A stretch of 62,240 bases of DNA. Source: a virus. How positions within the stretch are numbered: the stretch's first letter is position 1; every line of letters starts with the position of its first letter. Both the position numbers and the translations under genes were made by a program. The stretch lies in IMG/VR virus record IMGVR_UViG_3300025120_000045, positions 1-62,240 of that record; one strand, given 5' to 3'. Positions 32,333 to 42,687 of the stretch are shown here, piece by piece. The notes beneath the pieces are model-generated. The model was not told the DNA's origin, searched no databases, and worked only from the letters and a program-made list of their open reading frames with translations.

Positions 32333-33535
32333 ATGGCTTATATAGGAAGAGAACCTAAGGCAGGTAGATTTGCTAAATTAGATGACATCAAAGCAGGTTT
32401 TAATGGAAGTCTCAAGACTTTCAATTTAACTGTTGGTGGAGATGCACCTGATATTATTACATCAACACAAGTAATTATAAGTGTCAACAATGTTGTGTTA
32501 GAACCTGAAAAAGGTTATGCCATTAGAAACAATCAAATAATTTTTAACACAGCTCCAACAGGAGGCCATGCGTTTTTTGGTGTCTTGCTTGGAGAAACCT
32601 TCAATGCAATACGAACAACCTCAACAAATAGTATTGGTAGTACTGAATTAAAAGCTGGTGCTATTAATGCTAATACATTCTTTGCCAATGGAGTAATCAC
32701 AAGACATGCTTTAGCAAATGGAGCAATAAGTGCTAATACATTAATCTCAACTGGATCCATTACAGCAGATCTAATTGCAACAGGTGCAGTGGGACCAACT
32801 GAGTTAGCTACAGGAGCTGTTTCTGCTAATACAAAAATGGGCACAGGAGTTATAACTGCTATAAACTTGGCTAATGATTCAGTTGGTCCACAACATTTAC
32901 AAGCAGGTGCTGTAAATGCAAATACAGTTTTAGCAACTGGTGCTATAACGGCTGACTTGATTGCAACAGGTGCAGTAGGTCCAACCGAGTTAGCTGCAGG
33001 TGCAGTAAGTGCGAATACTAAAATTGGTGCAAACATAATTACAGCTAGTAATATAAAAGCTGGTGCTGTTGGAGCATCTGAATTAGCTACAGGAGCTGTA
33101 TCAGCAAATACAAAAATGGCAGCTGATGTAGTAGGAGCAAGAGAATTAAGGATAGGTAATGTAGCTGCAGCAAATGGTGTGTTTACACATAATGCTCATA
33201 CATTTGTTAAGGCACAAAGAGGAACAATACATGCTGTAGCAGTTGGTGCTGCAAACGTAACAATAGATTTAGGAAATACAAATCACTTTGCATTAACATT
33301 GGGTGCTACAACACACTTAAATAGACCAGGTAATATTACAGCTGGTCAATCAGGATCCATCTTTGTAATTCAAGATGGTACCGGATCCAGAACATTGAGT
33401 TATTCTTCTGTATGGGATTTTGCTGGAGGAACAGCTCCAACATTAACAACAACAGCTTCTGCAGTAGATAGAATTGATTATGTCGTAAGGTCATCTTCAA
33501 GTATTCATGCAGTCGCTACACTAGCATTAAGTTAG
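32333..33535 (+). CDS. Tail fibre with stalk repeats
   Basis: 400 residues in three parts. The N-terminal head (AYIGREPKAGRFAKLDDIKAG, in parts) looks like an attachment domain. The stalk (about 100-275) repeats A-x-G-A-V-G-P-T-E-L-A-T-G-A-V-S-A-N-T-K units. The C-terminal domain is shared with 31474 and 49311 (GTGSRTLSYSSVWDFAGG). The stalk and tip are very similar to 49311, so the two genes are paralogues. Likely a receptor-binding or accessory fibre. Confidence 0.8.
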   Translation: MAYIGREPKAGRFAKLDDIKAGFNGSLKTFNLTVGGDAPDIITSTQVIISVNNVVLEPEKGYAIRNNQIIFNTAPTGGHAFFGVLLGETFNAIRTTSTNSIGSTELKAGAINANTFFANGVITRHALANGAISANTLISTGSITADLIATGAVGPTELATGAVSANTKMGTGVITAINLANDSVGPQHLQAGAVNANTVLATGAITADLIATGAVGPTELAAGAVSANTKIGANIITASNIKAGAVGASELATGAVSANTKMAADVVGARELRIGNVAAANGVFTHNAHTFVKAQRGTIHAVAVGAANVTIDLGNTNHFALTLGATTHLNRPGNITAGQSGSIFVIQDGTGSRTLSYSSVWDFAGGTAPTLTTTASAVDRIDYVVRSSSSIHAVATLALS

Positions 33536-33542
33536 AGGTAAT

Positions 33543-35000
33543 ATGACAAGTCTGTCAGAAACAAGTATGTTAGCAGGTGCTGCTGGTCAAAGCACTGGAT
33601 TCACAATAGGTCAATCAATTCGATTCAATAAAGCTGATAGTGCTTATATAAGCAGAACAGTATCAAGTGCTGGCAATCAAAGAACATTTACTATAAGTTG
33701 GTGGTGGAAATTTGGATTACTTGGAAGTCTAAGTGGTGCTGCACATCAACTTTGGAACAGTTATGCAGACAACAATAATCGTTTTTCTATAATGATTGAT
33801 AATGATGTAGGAAGTGGTGCTGCTGGAGATAAGTTATGTATTTTTAATAATGCTAGTGGTACAACACAAGAGATATTAGAAACAAATAGATTATTCAGAG
33901 ATCCTAGCGCATGGTATCATTTTGTTGTTACAGTTGATACGACTCAAGCAACTAAATTTGAACGAGTTAGATTATATGTCAACGGAGAAAGAGAATCAAA
34001 TTATGCTGAAAGTTCAATGCCTGCACAAAACTATCAAATGAATTGGAATGCAGCAAATCTTCATTTATTTGGTAAGTATGGAGGTGGTACAAGTAATAAT
34101 GCTGATGGTTATATGGCAGAGTGTAATCATATTGATGGAACAGCTTTAGGTCCAGAAAATTTTGGAGAGTTTAAAGAAGATACCAATATTTGGATCCCTA
34201 AAAAATATACTGGATCATATGGAACAAATGGATTTAGAATAACAGGAGAAACAAACAACGATTTAGGTAAAAATGTAGCATCAGGAAATACGTTTGCTAC
34301 TTATGCTTCTACTAATCTTGCAACTAATGACCAAAGAGCAGATACTCCTACAAATAATCAAATAACATTTAATCCATTAAACAATCAACAAAGTGGTGGT
34401 ACACTAACTAATGGTAATTTAGAGTATACAGGACCTAGTACAAGAACAAATATTAGTTTAACAGCTAATATACCTGCAACAGGTAAATGGGCTGTTGCAT
34501 TTAAGGCAACTGATAATAGTAATGATGAGTGGAATATGGGAATAACAAAAGCTACAAATACTAACTTTGGAGATGCAGCTGGATCCAATGAAGCAATTGG
34601 TGGCCAAGATAATGATGGTATACAATTTTTACCTAGTAGTAATGATGCATCACTTTATAATTACATAGGCAGTGCTGCTATAGATCCAAGTTTACCTATT
34701 ACCACTAGTGATGAATTTTGGATGGCGGTTGATATGGGTACAGGAAAATGTTTTTTAGGAATTTATGATGCAAGTGCAACAGCAATGAAATTTGTTGCAG
34801 CTGATGCTGGTATTGATGGTAACCCAGCAACAGGTGACAACCCTACTATTACTATCTCAGATATGATTGGATCACTTGATTATGCATTTGCTGTAAATAG
34901 TAAAAGTACTAATGTTTGGACTTTATTAAGATCAACAGAAGTTAGTGGTACTACACCAACAGGATATACATACTTTGAAAACGTAAAGGATTTACTATAA
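33543..35000 (+). CDS. LamG/concanavalin-like adhesin
   Basis: 485 residues. The first 220 residues are a laminin-G-like jelly roll: SIRFNKADSAYISRTVSSAG, FTISWWWKFG, WYHFVVTVDTTQ, VRLYVNGERES and DGYMAECNHIDGTAL. The second half (from about 300) looks SPRY-like, with GKWAVAFKATDNSNDEWNMGI and FWMAVDMGTGKCFLGIYDAS. Both domain types bind carbohydrates or surface proteins, so this is a candidate receptor-binding protein. Paralogous to 35000 and, in the LamG part, to 50177. Confidence 0.78.
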   Translation: MTSLSETSMLAGAAGQSTGFTIGQSIRFNKADSAYISRTVSSAGNQRTFTISWWWKFGLLGSLSGAAHQLWNSYADNNNRFSIMIDNDVGSGAAGDKLCIFNNASGTTQEILETNRLFRDPSAWYHFVVTVDTTQATKFERVRLYVNGERESNYAESSMPAQNYQMNWNAANLHLFGKYGGGTSNNADGYMAECNHIDGTALGPENFGEFKEDTNIWIPKKYTGSYGTNGFRITGETNNDLGKNVASGNTFATYASTNLATNDQRADTPTNNQITFNPLNNQQSGGTLTNGNLEYTGPSTRTNISLTANIPATGKWAVAFKATDNSNDEWNMGITKATNTNFGDAAGSNEAIGGQDNDGIQFLPSSNDASLYNYIGSAAIDPSLPITTSDEFWMAVDMGTGKCFLGIYDASATAMKFVAADAGIDGNPATGDNPTITISDMIGSLDYAFAVNSKSTNVWTLLRSTEVSGTTPTGYTYFENVKDLL

Positions 35001-37480
35001 TGGCTGGAACAATAATAATTGGCAAACAACATATGAGCTCGTTCACATACGAGGGTAACGGTGGTGGTCAACGTGTAGGTAACTTTGTTCCATTCACCAA
35101 TGATGGTACTATAGCAAAAAGTGTTATGGTAGATTATAGCAGTAGTAGTTATTTACAAAGAACTCAAGATACAGTTGCTGGTGATGATAATAAAAGAAAA
35201 GCTACTTTTTCGTTTTGGTTTAAACCATCAGGAGCAAGGCTTGGTAATGAAACATGTTTATTTGGTGCAGCTCCTAGTGGAAGATTGTTTGCTAGATTTG
35301 ATACTTCAGATAGACTTATGCTTCGTTTAACAAACGGTACAACAGAATATCAAAAAGTTACAAACAGAACTTTTCAAACTACAGATAAGTTTTATCATTT
35401 TCTTTGGCAAGTAGATGCAAGTCAAAGTACTGCTACAGATAGATCACAACTTTATATAGATGGAGATAGAATAACAAGTTGGAATTCAGATAATAACCCA
35501 GCTCAAAATACAGATATTGTTGGATTAGCTGACGGTACAGTTATGAGAATATCATCTCTTTCACATTCTGCAGCTCAATTCTTTGATGGCTATATAGCTG
35601 AATTTAATTGTGTTTCTGGTTCTGTAGTTGCTCCTTCTGTATTTGGAGTAACTGATACTTCAACAGGTAGATGGGTCCCAAAAGCATTAACAGGTATAAC
35701 ATATGGTACCAATGGTTTCAGATGTACGTTTGCTAATACAGCTGGTCTTACTATAGGAGATGATACAAGTGGTAATGGAAATGATTTTGACACACTTAAT
35801 GGTATAGGAACCGATCATATAAGAACAGATAGCCCTACACAAAATTTTATAACTGCTGATCCTTTTACAGCTATTGGTACTGCTCCAACTCTTAAAGAAG
35901 GAGGTTTGCAATTAGTTTATGCTTCTGGATCAGGATATCCTAAAATTGGTTTTAATAAAACAATTCCTCAATCAGGTAAATGGTATTGGGAAGTCAAAGC
36001 AACAGCTGTAGGTGGATATCAAGGTATAGCTAATCCAGATTGTGGTTTAGCAGATCTTAATTTAATTCAAGTTCAAGCAATACCTACAAATGCTAATATG
36101 GCAGGATCTGCTGGTGTCTTGGCATGTAGAATGGAAAGTGGTTTTAAATTTACTGATGTAAGATCAACTTCACAATCTTTGTCTACTATTGGATCTACTA
36201 ACATGGCTGACGGAGATTATTGGTTATGGGCCCTTGATATGGATAATGGTAAATTATTTATAGGTCACTATGATGCATCAGGAACATCTACAACATATTT
36301 TGCTGCTGATGGTGGAACAGATGGTAACCCTGCTAATGGAACTAATCCAACATTTGAATTTGATCCAAAAGATCATAGATTTGTTCCTGTTCAAGAGGTT
36401 TTTGCACCAGGCAGTTATGCTTCTACTTGGGATTATAATTTTGGATCTAAAGCATATGATTTTACAGCACCATCAGGATATGGTAAATTAAGTCAAGAAA
36501 ACTTTCCTGAATCTGATGAAGGTATAGGTGGAATGGTTTGGGTTAAAAATAGAGATACAACTGATTACCATACAATTTATGATAGTAGCAGAGGAATTAG
36601 TAAAGAAATTTATCCTAACGATACATCTGCTGAAGCAAGTGCAGTTGCAGATGGATTAAAGAAATTTCTTAAAGGTGGATTTGCAACAGAGGATGCTGTC
36701 AACTTAAATGAAGCAGGTGAAAGTTTTGTTGCATGGAACTGGGTTGCTAATGGTGGAACTACTGCTGCTAATACAGATGGTTCAGGAGCTAGTATAGCAT
36801 CAACTACTCAAGCAAATCAAACTGCTGGGTTTAGTATTGTTCAATATACAGGAACAGGTAGTGCAGGAACTGTAGCACATGGATTAAGTGCTGCACCAAC
36901 TATGATTGCAGTAAAAAATTTAGGTGACTCGGCATCATGGTATGTTTATATGAATGTGACACGAGCTGCTAGTCCCAATACTTATTATATGAGATTTGAT
37001 AGTGATGATTCACAATCTCAAACAGGTGCAGTATGGAATGATACCACTCCTACTTCAAGTGTGTTCACGGTAGGTGGGGAAGATACGTCTAATAAAAATA
37101 CTAAAAATTATGTAGCATATTGTTGGACAGATATACCAGGATATTCAAGAGTTGGAACCTTCAACGGAAATGCAAATGCGGATGGTTCATTTGTTTATAC
37201 CGGGTTCAGACCTCAATGGTTGATGATTAAAGGATTAGATGTTGGTAATGGGTGGACAGTTTGGGATTCTGCACGAAGTGTTAGAAATCCATTAGATACA
37301 GCATTATTTTGGAATACAACTGGTGCTGATGATACTGGCAATACTATAGATTTTTTATCTAATGGTTTTAAACCAAGAAGTACTAATGCAGATTTTAATG
37401 GTAGTAACATATATGGATACTTAGCTTTTGCTGAACATCCATTTAATGGTGATGGTACTAACCCATGCACAGCAAGATAG
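35000..37480 (+). CDS. Large LamG/SPRY-type adhesin
   Basis: 826 residues. The LamG-like domain (about 45-230) has KATFSFWFKPSGAR, FYHFLWQVDAS and QLYIDGDRITSW. A SPRY-like domain (about 315-480) has GKWYWEVKATAVGG and YWLWALDMDNGKLFIGHYDASG. A third repeat-like C-terminal region contains GGMVWVKNRDTTDYH and FSIVQYTGTGSAGTVAHGL, typical of marine phage fibre tips. It is coupled by one base to the previous adhesin. Probably host-recognition protein. Confidence 0.78.
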   Translation: MAGTIIIGKQHMSSFTYEGNGGGQRVGNFVPFTNDGTIAKSVMVDYSSSSYLQRTQDTVAGDDNKRKATFSFWFKPSGARLGNETCLFGAAPSGRLFARFDTSDRLMLRLTNGTTEYQKVTNRTFQTTDKFYHFLWQVDASQSTATDRSQLYIDGDRITSWNSDNNPAQNTDIVGLADGTVMRISSLSHSAAQFFDGYIAEFNCVSGSVVAPSVFGVTDTSTGRWVPKALTGITYGTNGFRCTFANTAGLTIGDDTSGNGNDFDTLNGIGTDHIRTDSPTQNFITADPFTAIGTAPTLKEGGLQLVYASGSGYPKIGFNKTIPQSGKWYWEVKATAVGGYQGIANPDCGLADLNLIQVQAIPTNANMAGSAGVLACRMESGFKFTDVRSTSQSLSTIGSTNMADGDYWLWALDMDNGKLFIGHYDASGTSTTYFAADGGTDGNPANGTNPTFEFDPKDHRFVPVQEVFAPGSYASTWDYNFGSKAYDFTAPSGYGKLSQENFPESDEGIGGMVWVKNRDTTDYHTIYDSSRGISKEIYPNDTSAEASAVADGLKKFLKGGFATEDAVNLNEAGESFVAWNWVANGGTTAANTDGSGASIASTTQANQTAGFSIVQYTGTGSAGTVAHGLSAAPTMIAVKNLGDSASWYVYMNVTRAASPNTYYMRFDSDDSQSQTGAVWNDTTPTSSVFTVGGEDTSNKNTKNYVAYCWTDIPGYSRVGTFNGNANADGSFVYTGFRPQWLMIKGLDVGNGWTVWDSARSVRNPLDTALFWNTTGADDTGNTIDFLSNGFKPRSTNADFNGSNIYGYLAFAEHPFNGDGTNPCTAR

Positions 37481-37481
37481 T

Positions 37482-37529
37482 CATAAATAAGAACGAGTAA
37501 CCAAAAATAGTAACATTTTATCATAAATA
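37482..37529 (+). promoter_or_regulatory. Two late-promoter-like CATAAATA sites
   Basis: TCATAAATAA occurs at 37481-37490 and again at 37521-37530, between the adhesin and the next gene. The second lies 20 bases before the ATG at 37550. Confidence 0.5.
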
Positions 37530-37549
37530 AAACATAAGGAGATTTTTAA

Positions 37550-38173
37550 ATGTGGGCAAGAGTAAAAGCAAGTCAAGTTGTTGAGATTATACCGGGTAGA
37601 AAGGCTATTACTATAGATGGTACTCAATATCCTTCAACAATATTTTCAATATGGTCAGCTGCTGATCTAAAAGCAATAGGAATTTATTCTTATACTGAAG
37701 CAGGTCTGAAAGATACTACATACTATACTCAAGGTAGTATATCATACACTGTTGATGATGATGCTGGAACTGTTGTAGGTGGATATGCATATACTGCAAA
37801 AGGTATGGATGATGTAAAGTGGACGCAATCAGAAATTGATGCAGGATCAGCTCCAACAGGTGCAGATACAAATACTGTTAAGACTGAAGGTCTCAAGACT
37901 ATGTGGATCAAAAAAATTAAAACCATAGCTTCAGGTCTTATAACTCCTTATGACTGGTACACATTAAGATTAGCTCAATCAGGTACCGCAATTCCATTAG
38001 CTGTTAATACATATATTAATGCTGTGAGAACAGCAACAATTGCTAATGAGGCCAATGTAGCAAGTACTGCAAATGTTACTCAAATGATCACAAGATCTGA
38101 ACAAACTGTAGATGGTGATGGTAAATTCAGTGCTAATTCTGTTTATGGAGAATGGCCAGATTCAATAGAGTAA
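37550..38173 (+). CDS. Tail fibre assembly chaperone-like protein
   Basis: 207 residues. The N-terminus MWARVKASQVVEIIPGRKAI is followed by a beta domain. The C-terminal LITPYDWYTLRLAQSGTAIP segment plus helix (NTYINAVRTA) resembles the tail-fibre-assembly/DUF4376 type, which usually lies just downstream of the fibre it helps fold. Here it follows the largest adhesin. It is preceded by an AAGGAGAT site and a late-type element. Confidence 0.6.
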   Translation: MWARVKASQVVEIIPGRKAITIDGTQYPSTIFSIWSAADLKAIGIYSYTEAGLKDTTYYTQGSISYTVDDDAGTVVGGYAYTAKGMDDVKWTQSEIDAGSAPTGADTNTVKTEGLKTMWIKKIKTIASGLITPYDWYTLRLAQSGTAIPLAVNTYINAVRTATIANEANVASTANVTQMITRSEQTVDGDGKFSANSVYGEWPDSIE

Positions 38174-38183
38174 GCTAAATCCT

Positions 38184-38191
38184 TATAAATA
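38184..38191 (+). promoter_or_regulatory. T4-type late promoter TATAAATA
   Basis: Exact match 17 bases before the gp13 ATG. It opens the neck-terminase operon (gp13 to gp17). Confidence 0.8.
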
Positions 38192-38207
38192 GTATCAAGG
38201 AGATACT

Positions 38208-38957
38208 ATGGCTACACCAATTTCAAGAGATACATTTAAAGAATATTGTCTTCGTTCATTAGGCAAGCCTGTTGTTGACATTAATGTTGATGACGCTCAG
38301 ATTGAAGACAGAATAGATGATGCACTTCAATATTACAGAGATTATCATTTTGATGGTACAGAAAGAATTATCAAAAAGGTTGAAGTAACCCAAGCAATAA
38401 AAGATAGTAAATCAATAGACTTTAGTAACGAGTCTCCAGAAATTATTGGAGTAACAAAATTATTAAATATTGGAGATAGTACTAATAGTAGCAATCTTTT
38501 TAATATAAGATATCAAATTCATTTAAATGATTTATTTGATTTTACTTCAACAACTTATCTTCCATATGTTACTGCAATGAGGCATGTGGAATCTTTAGAA
38601 GAAATATTTGTTGGAAGTCAACCAATAAGATTCAATAGACATACCAATGTTGTTAACATAGACATAGCATCAGAAGATTTGATTGTAGGTTCATTTGTTA
38701 TAGTAGATGGCTATGCTGTTATCAATCCTGATACTTATACAGATATGTGGAGTGATTGGTGGTTGAGAAGATATGGTACTTGTTTAATAAAAAAACAATG
38801 GGGTGAAAACCTTAAGAAATTTGAAGGTATGCAAATGCCTGGAGGACTAACTTTTAACGGTCAGAAGATCTGGGAAGAAGCAACTGAAGAACAAAGAAGT
38901 TTAGAGCAAGAAGTTATCAACAGTTATTCATTGCCAGTGATGGATATGGAGGGCTAA
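38208..38957 (+). CDS. 13: gp13 neck protein
   Basis: 249 residues (T4 gp13: 309). Signature blocks are ISRDTFKEYCLRSLGKPVVDI, DDAQIEDRIDDALQYYRDYH and DMWSDWWLRRYGTCLIKKQWG. gp13 forms the head-tail connector ring with gp14. It starts the neck-terminase operon, with AAGGAG before the ATG. Confidence 0.95.
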   Translation: MATPISRDTFKEYCLRSLGKPVVDINVDDAQIEDRIDDALQYYRDYHFDGTERIIKKVEVTQAIKDSKSIDFSNESPEIIGVTKLLNIGDSTNSSNLFNIRYQIHLNDLFDFTSTTYLPYVTAMRHVESLEEIFVGSQPIRFNRHTNVVNIDIASEDLIVGSFVIVDGYAVINPDTYTDMWSDWWLRRYGTCLIKKQWGENLKKFEGMQMPGGLTFNGQKIWEEATEEQRSLEQEVINSYSLPVMDMEG

Positions 38958-38958
38958 T

Positions 38959-39819
38959 ATGGCCACCAATAAATACTTCAATAATTTTGCTTATGCAAGA
39001 GAGCAAGATTTAGTAGAAGACCTTACAATAGAATCAATTAAAATTTATGGACACAATGTAAAGTATTTGCCAAAAACAATTGCTGGCATTGATCATTTAT
39101 TTGGTGAAGATAAAAACATTAGTTATAGTACAGCTGCAGATGTAGAAATGTATATAAAAAATGTTGAAGGATTTGAAGGTGAAGGTGACTTTATGAGTAA
39201 GTTTGGTGTTCAAATAAATGACCAACTTACATTAACAGTTGCAAGAAAAAGATACGATCAAATAAGAACAGAGAAGTTATCAACAGAAGTTGGATATAAC
39301 TATGTTCAAGAATCAGCAAACACAGATAGTCCATCAAGACAATTCCTTACCGGTAATAGTCATACAGAAAGTATAGTTTTAGAAACAGGAACTACAGGTG
39401 TAAATAATTATACAATTACAACCGAAAGACCAATGGAAGGTGATTTAATATTTTTTCCTTTGGTTAATAAAATGTTTGAAATAAAGTTTGTAGAACATGA
39501 ACAGATCTTTTATCAAACAGGAAGATTACAAACTTTTGATCTTAGATGTGAGTTATTCAAATACAGTAGTGAAACAATTAACACTGGTAATACTCAAATT
39601 GATACAATTGAGACTTCACAGACTCTTGATACATTATTATATCAAATGTTACTTGAAGATGGAGAAAACTTACTTGAAGAAGAAGGTAATTCAATTATAC
39701 AAGAGTATCAATTATTTACTCAAGATGCTGGTGCTAATAATTCATTCTTTGAATCTGAAGGAGAAAGTATTATTGACTTTAGTGAAAGAAACCCATTTAG
39801 TGAGGTAGATAGGTACTAA
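38959..39819 (+). CDS. 14: gp14 neck protein
   Basis: 286 residues (T4: 256). The blocks NKYFNNFAYAREQDLVEDLT, IESIKIYGHNVKYLPKT and FEIKFVEHEQIFYQTGRLQ match gp14. The C-terminal 60 residues are acidic with ENLLEEEGNSIIQEY repeats. It joins gp13 in the neck. It is coupled by one base to gp15. Confidence 0.95.
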   Translation: MATNKYFNNFAYAREQDLVEDLTIESIKIYGHNVKYLPKTIAGIDHLFGEDKNISYSTAADVEMYIKNVEGFEGEGDFMSKFGVQINDQLTLTVARKRYDQIRTEKLSTEVGYNYVQESANTDSPSRQFLTGNSHTESIVLETGTTGVNNYTITTERPMEGDLIFFPLVNKMFEIKFVEHEQIFYQTGRLQTFDLRCELFKYSSETINTGNTQIDTIETSQTLDTLLYQMLLEDGENLLEEEGNSIIQEYQLFTQDAGANNSFFESEGESIIDFSERNPFSEVDRY

Positions 39820-40643
39820 TGTTTGGACATCAATACTATAATCAAGTTATAAGAAGATATGTTGTATTATTTGGTACATTGTTTAATGACATTGTAGTTC
39901 AGAGATTCAATACAAGTGGTGTAAGATTAAAATCTTTAGCTGTTCCTATTGCTTATGGACCTAAAGAAAAGTTTTTAGCAAGAGTGGAACAAGATCCAAC
40001 TTTAACTAAACAATCAAGTGTTAGTTTACCAAGAATGGGTTTTGAAATGACTGGAATGCAATATGCACCTGAAAGAAAATTATCAACAACACAAAGAAGA
40101 GTAAATGTACAAGGAACAGCTGGATCAAACAATACAATAAAAACAGTTTTTAGTCCAGTACCATATGACTTTAATTTTAATTTAAGTATATTTGTAAAGA
40201 ATGCAGATGATGGAGTTCAAATATTAGAACAAATACTACCTTTCTTTACTCCTGATTGGACATCAACAATAAACATAATACCAGAAATGAATATCAAACA
40301 TGATGTTCCAACAGTACTTCAAAGTGTAACAACAGAAGATAGTTATGATGGAGACTTTGAAACAAGAAGAAGTTTAATTTATAATTTAGACTTTTTAGTA
40401 AAAGGATACATCTATGGTCCTGTTAAAAAGAGTGGAATTATTAAAAGAACAAATATTGATTTTATTAATGGTACAGGTGCCGGTGGTGTTAAATTAGAAA
40501 CTCTCAAAGTTACACCAGCATTACTTGCAAATGGATCCCCAACAAGTAATAGTGCTGCTAGTATAAGTATAGATAATATTAGTGCTAATGATACATTTGG
40601 ATTTGCAATAGATTATGATATAAACCTTAGTGGAGAACAGTAA
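39819..40643 (+). CDS. 15: gp15 tail completion / sheath terminator
   Basis: 274 residues, T4 gp15 has 272. Motifs are MFGHQYYNQVIRRYVVLFGT, AYGPKEKFLARVEQDP and SVSLPRMGFEMTG, then VPYDFNFNLSIFVKN. gp15 caps the sheath and tube and docks to the neck. One-base overlaps link it to gp14 and gp16. Confidence 0.95.
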   Translation: MFGHQYYNQVIRRYVVLFGTLFNDIVVQRFNTSGVRLKSLAVPIAYGPKEKFLARVEQDPTLTKQSSVSLPRMGFEMTGMQYAPERKLSTTQRRVNVQGTAGSNNTIKTVFSPVPYDFNFNLSIFVKNADDGVQILEQILPFFTPDWTSTINIIPEMNIKHDVPTVLQSVTTEDSYDGDFETRRSLIYNLDFLVKGYIYGPVKKSGIIKRTNIDFINGTGAGGVKLETLKVTPALLANGSPTSNSAASISIDNISANDTFGFAIDYDINLSGEQ

Positions 40644-41041
40644 TGACAGCATTTGATAAGAGCATGGAAGGTATATTTGATTTACCAGAAAAGGTCAACG
40701 AGAAGAAAGAATTAAAAACTGTTGACAATTCAGAAGAAACAGTGGATAATGATTTTAAGTATGCAAGAGAAAACCTCTACAATATTATTGAAAAAGGATC
40801 TGATGCATTAAATACTTTAGTTGATGTTGCTCAGCAATCTCAACATCCTAGAGCATTTGAAGTTGTAAGTCAACTAGTAAAAACTCTAAGTGATACAAAT
40901 AAAGATCTACTAGAAATACAAAAGAAAGTTAAAGTATTAAAGAAAGATTCTCCTGATGCACCACAAAATGTTACTAATGCATTATTTGTTGGTAATACAA
41001 GTGAACTACAAAAATTAATCAATAAAAGAAATAATGAATGA
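40643..41041 (+). CDS. 16: gp16 small terminase subunit
   Basis: 132 residues (T4: 164). The helical core DFKYARENLYNIIEKGSDAL, then LVDVAQQSQHPRAFEVVSQL and KDLLEIQKKV, is the gp16 ring-forming pattern. It recognises DNA and stimulates gp17. It overlaps the gp17 start by 8 bases. Confidence 0.92.
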   Translation: MTAFDKSMEGIFDLPEKVNEKKELKTVDNSEETVDNDFKYARENLYNIIEKGSDALNTLVDVAQQSQHPRAFEVVSQLVKTLSDTNKDLLEIQKKVKVLKKDSPDAPQNVTNALFVGNTSELQKLINKRNNE

Positions 41042-42668
41042 TAATTACCTTGGAAATCCAAATCTAAAAAAATCCAATGTAAATGTTGAATATACCAAAG
41101 AGGAAGTAGAAGAATTTATAAAGTGTGCAAAAGATGCTGAGTACTTTATAGAAACATATATTCAAATTGTTAATGTTGATAAAGGCTTAATTCCATTTAA
41201 GCTATATGATTTTCAAAGAACAATGGTTAACAAATTTGTTAGCGAAAGATTTGTAATTAACAAGCTCCCAAGACAATCTGGTAAAAGTACAACTGTAACA
41301 GCTTATATGTTATGGTTAATATTATTTCACGATCAACAAAGTATTGCTATTCTAGCAAACAAAGGATCTTTAGCAAGAGACTTATTAGGTAAGATTCAAC
41401 TTGCATACGAACATCTACCAAAGTGGTTACAACAAGGAGTTGTTGTATGGAATAAAGGTAATATAGAATTAGAGAATGGATCCAAAATTATATCTAGTGC
41501 AACAAGTGGTAGTGCTATTAGGGGTGGATCTTATAATTTAATATTCTTAGATGAGTTTGCATTTGTAAGTAATAACCTTGCAGAAAGTTTTTTTGCTTCT
41601 GTTTATCCTACAATATCTTCTGGTGAAACAACAAAAGTAATAATTGTAAGTACTCCAAATGGATTAAATCATTTCTATAAATTATGGAGTGATAGTGTTG
41701 ATGAAAAGAATGCATATAAACCAATAGAAGTTACATGGGATCAAATACCAGGTAGAGATGAAAAATGGAAGAAAGAAACTATAAGCAATACTAGCGAAGA
41801 ACAATTTAGACAAGAGTTTGAGTGTGAATTTGTTGGAAGTATGAATACCCTGATTAGTTCAACTAAACTTAGAAATATGCCATTTGAGTATCCAATTAAA
41901 AAATATGGTAACTTTGTTCAGTTTGAAGAGCCTCAAAAAGATCATGTTTATATGATGACAGTTGATACAGCAAGAGGAGTTGGATTAGATTATAGTGCTT
42001 TTGTCTTATTTGATGTAACAGAGATGCCATTTAAAATAGTTGGTAGTTTTAGAGATAAACACGTTTCACCATTATTATATCCAACAACATTGCATAATAT
42101 AGGTAAGAATTATAATGATGCTTATATGTTAATTGAAACTAATGATATTGGTCAACAAGTTGTTGATATTATGCATAATGATCTTAATTATGAAAACTTA
42201 ATGACTACTACACACAAAGGTAGGGCTGGTCAAGTTATTAGTAGTGGTTTTGGAGCTGGATCAACAACTATTGGTGTTAAGACAACAAAGCAAGTAAAAA
42301 GAATTGGTTGTAGTAATTTAAAAGATTTAATTGAGAATGATAAGTTAATTATAAAAGATTTTGATATCATTGCAGAGTTATCTTCTTTTGTTGGTAGAGG
42401 AAGTAGCTATGAAGCTGAAGAAGGAACCAATGATGATTTAGTTATGTGTACAGTGTTATTTGCTTGGATGGTTAGACAAGATTACTTTAAGGAAATAACT
42501 GATACAGACATTAGAGAAAGACTATATAATGAGCGAATGAAACAGTTTGATGAACAGATGCTACCATTGGGATTTCAAGAAGATGGAATTCAAGATAATG
42601 AGCAAGTAGATAACTTTAATAATGACCATGATAGATGGATTATACAAAAAGATCGTGACTTTTCATAA
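41034..42668 (+). CDS. 17: gp17 large terminase (packaging ATPase and nuclease)
   Basis: 544 residues (T4: 610). Walker A PRQSGKST at 79-86 (K84), Walker B LIFLDEFAF at 169-177 (D173, E174), coupling motif TPNG at 208-211. The RNase-H-like nuclease has D311 in TVDTARG, LIETNDIG and a final Asp in DDLVMCTVLF. It pumps DNA into proheads and cuts concatemers headful-wise. No intron or intein interrupts it. A late promoter follows. Confidence 0.97.
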   Translation: MNDNYLGNPNLKKSNVNVEYTKEEVEEFIKCAKDAEYFIETYIQIVNVDKGLIPFKLYDFQRTMVNKFVSERFVINKLPRQSGKSTTVTAYMLWLILFHDQQSIAILANKGSLARDLLGKIQLAYEHLPKWLQQGVVVWNKGNIELENGSKIISSATSGSAIRGGSYNLIFLDEFAFVSNNLAESFFASVYPTISSGETTKVIIVSTPNGLNHFYKLWSDSVDEKNAYKPIEVTWDQIPGRDEKWKKETISNTSEEQFRQEFECEFVGSMNTLISSTKLRNMPFEYPIKKYGNFVQFEEPQKDHVYMMTVDTARGVGLDYSAFVLFDVTEMPFKIVGSFRDKHVSPLLYPTTLHNIGKNYNDAYMLIETNDIGQQVVDIMHNDLNYENLMTTTHKGRAGQVISSGFGAGSTTIGVKTTKQVKRIGCSNLKDLIENDKLIIKDFDIIAELSSFVGRGSSYEAEEGTNDDLVMCTVLFAWMVRQDYFKEITDTDIRERLYNERMKQFDEQMLPLGFQEDGIQDNEQVDNFNNDHDRWIIQKDRDFS

Positions 42669-42679
42669 AACTAAAAAAT

Positions 42680-42687
42680 TATAAATA
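42680..42687 (+). promoter_or_regulatory. T4-type late promoter TATAAATA
   Basis: Exact match 12 bases after the gp17 stop and 55 bases before the sheath gene. Confidence 0.8.
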
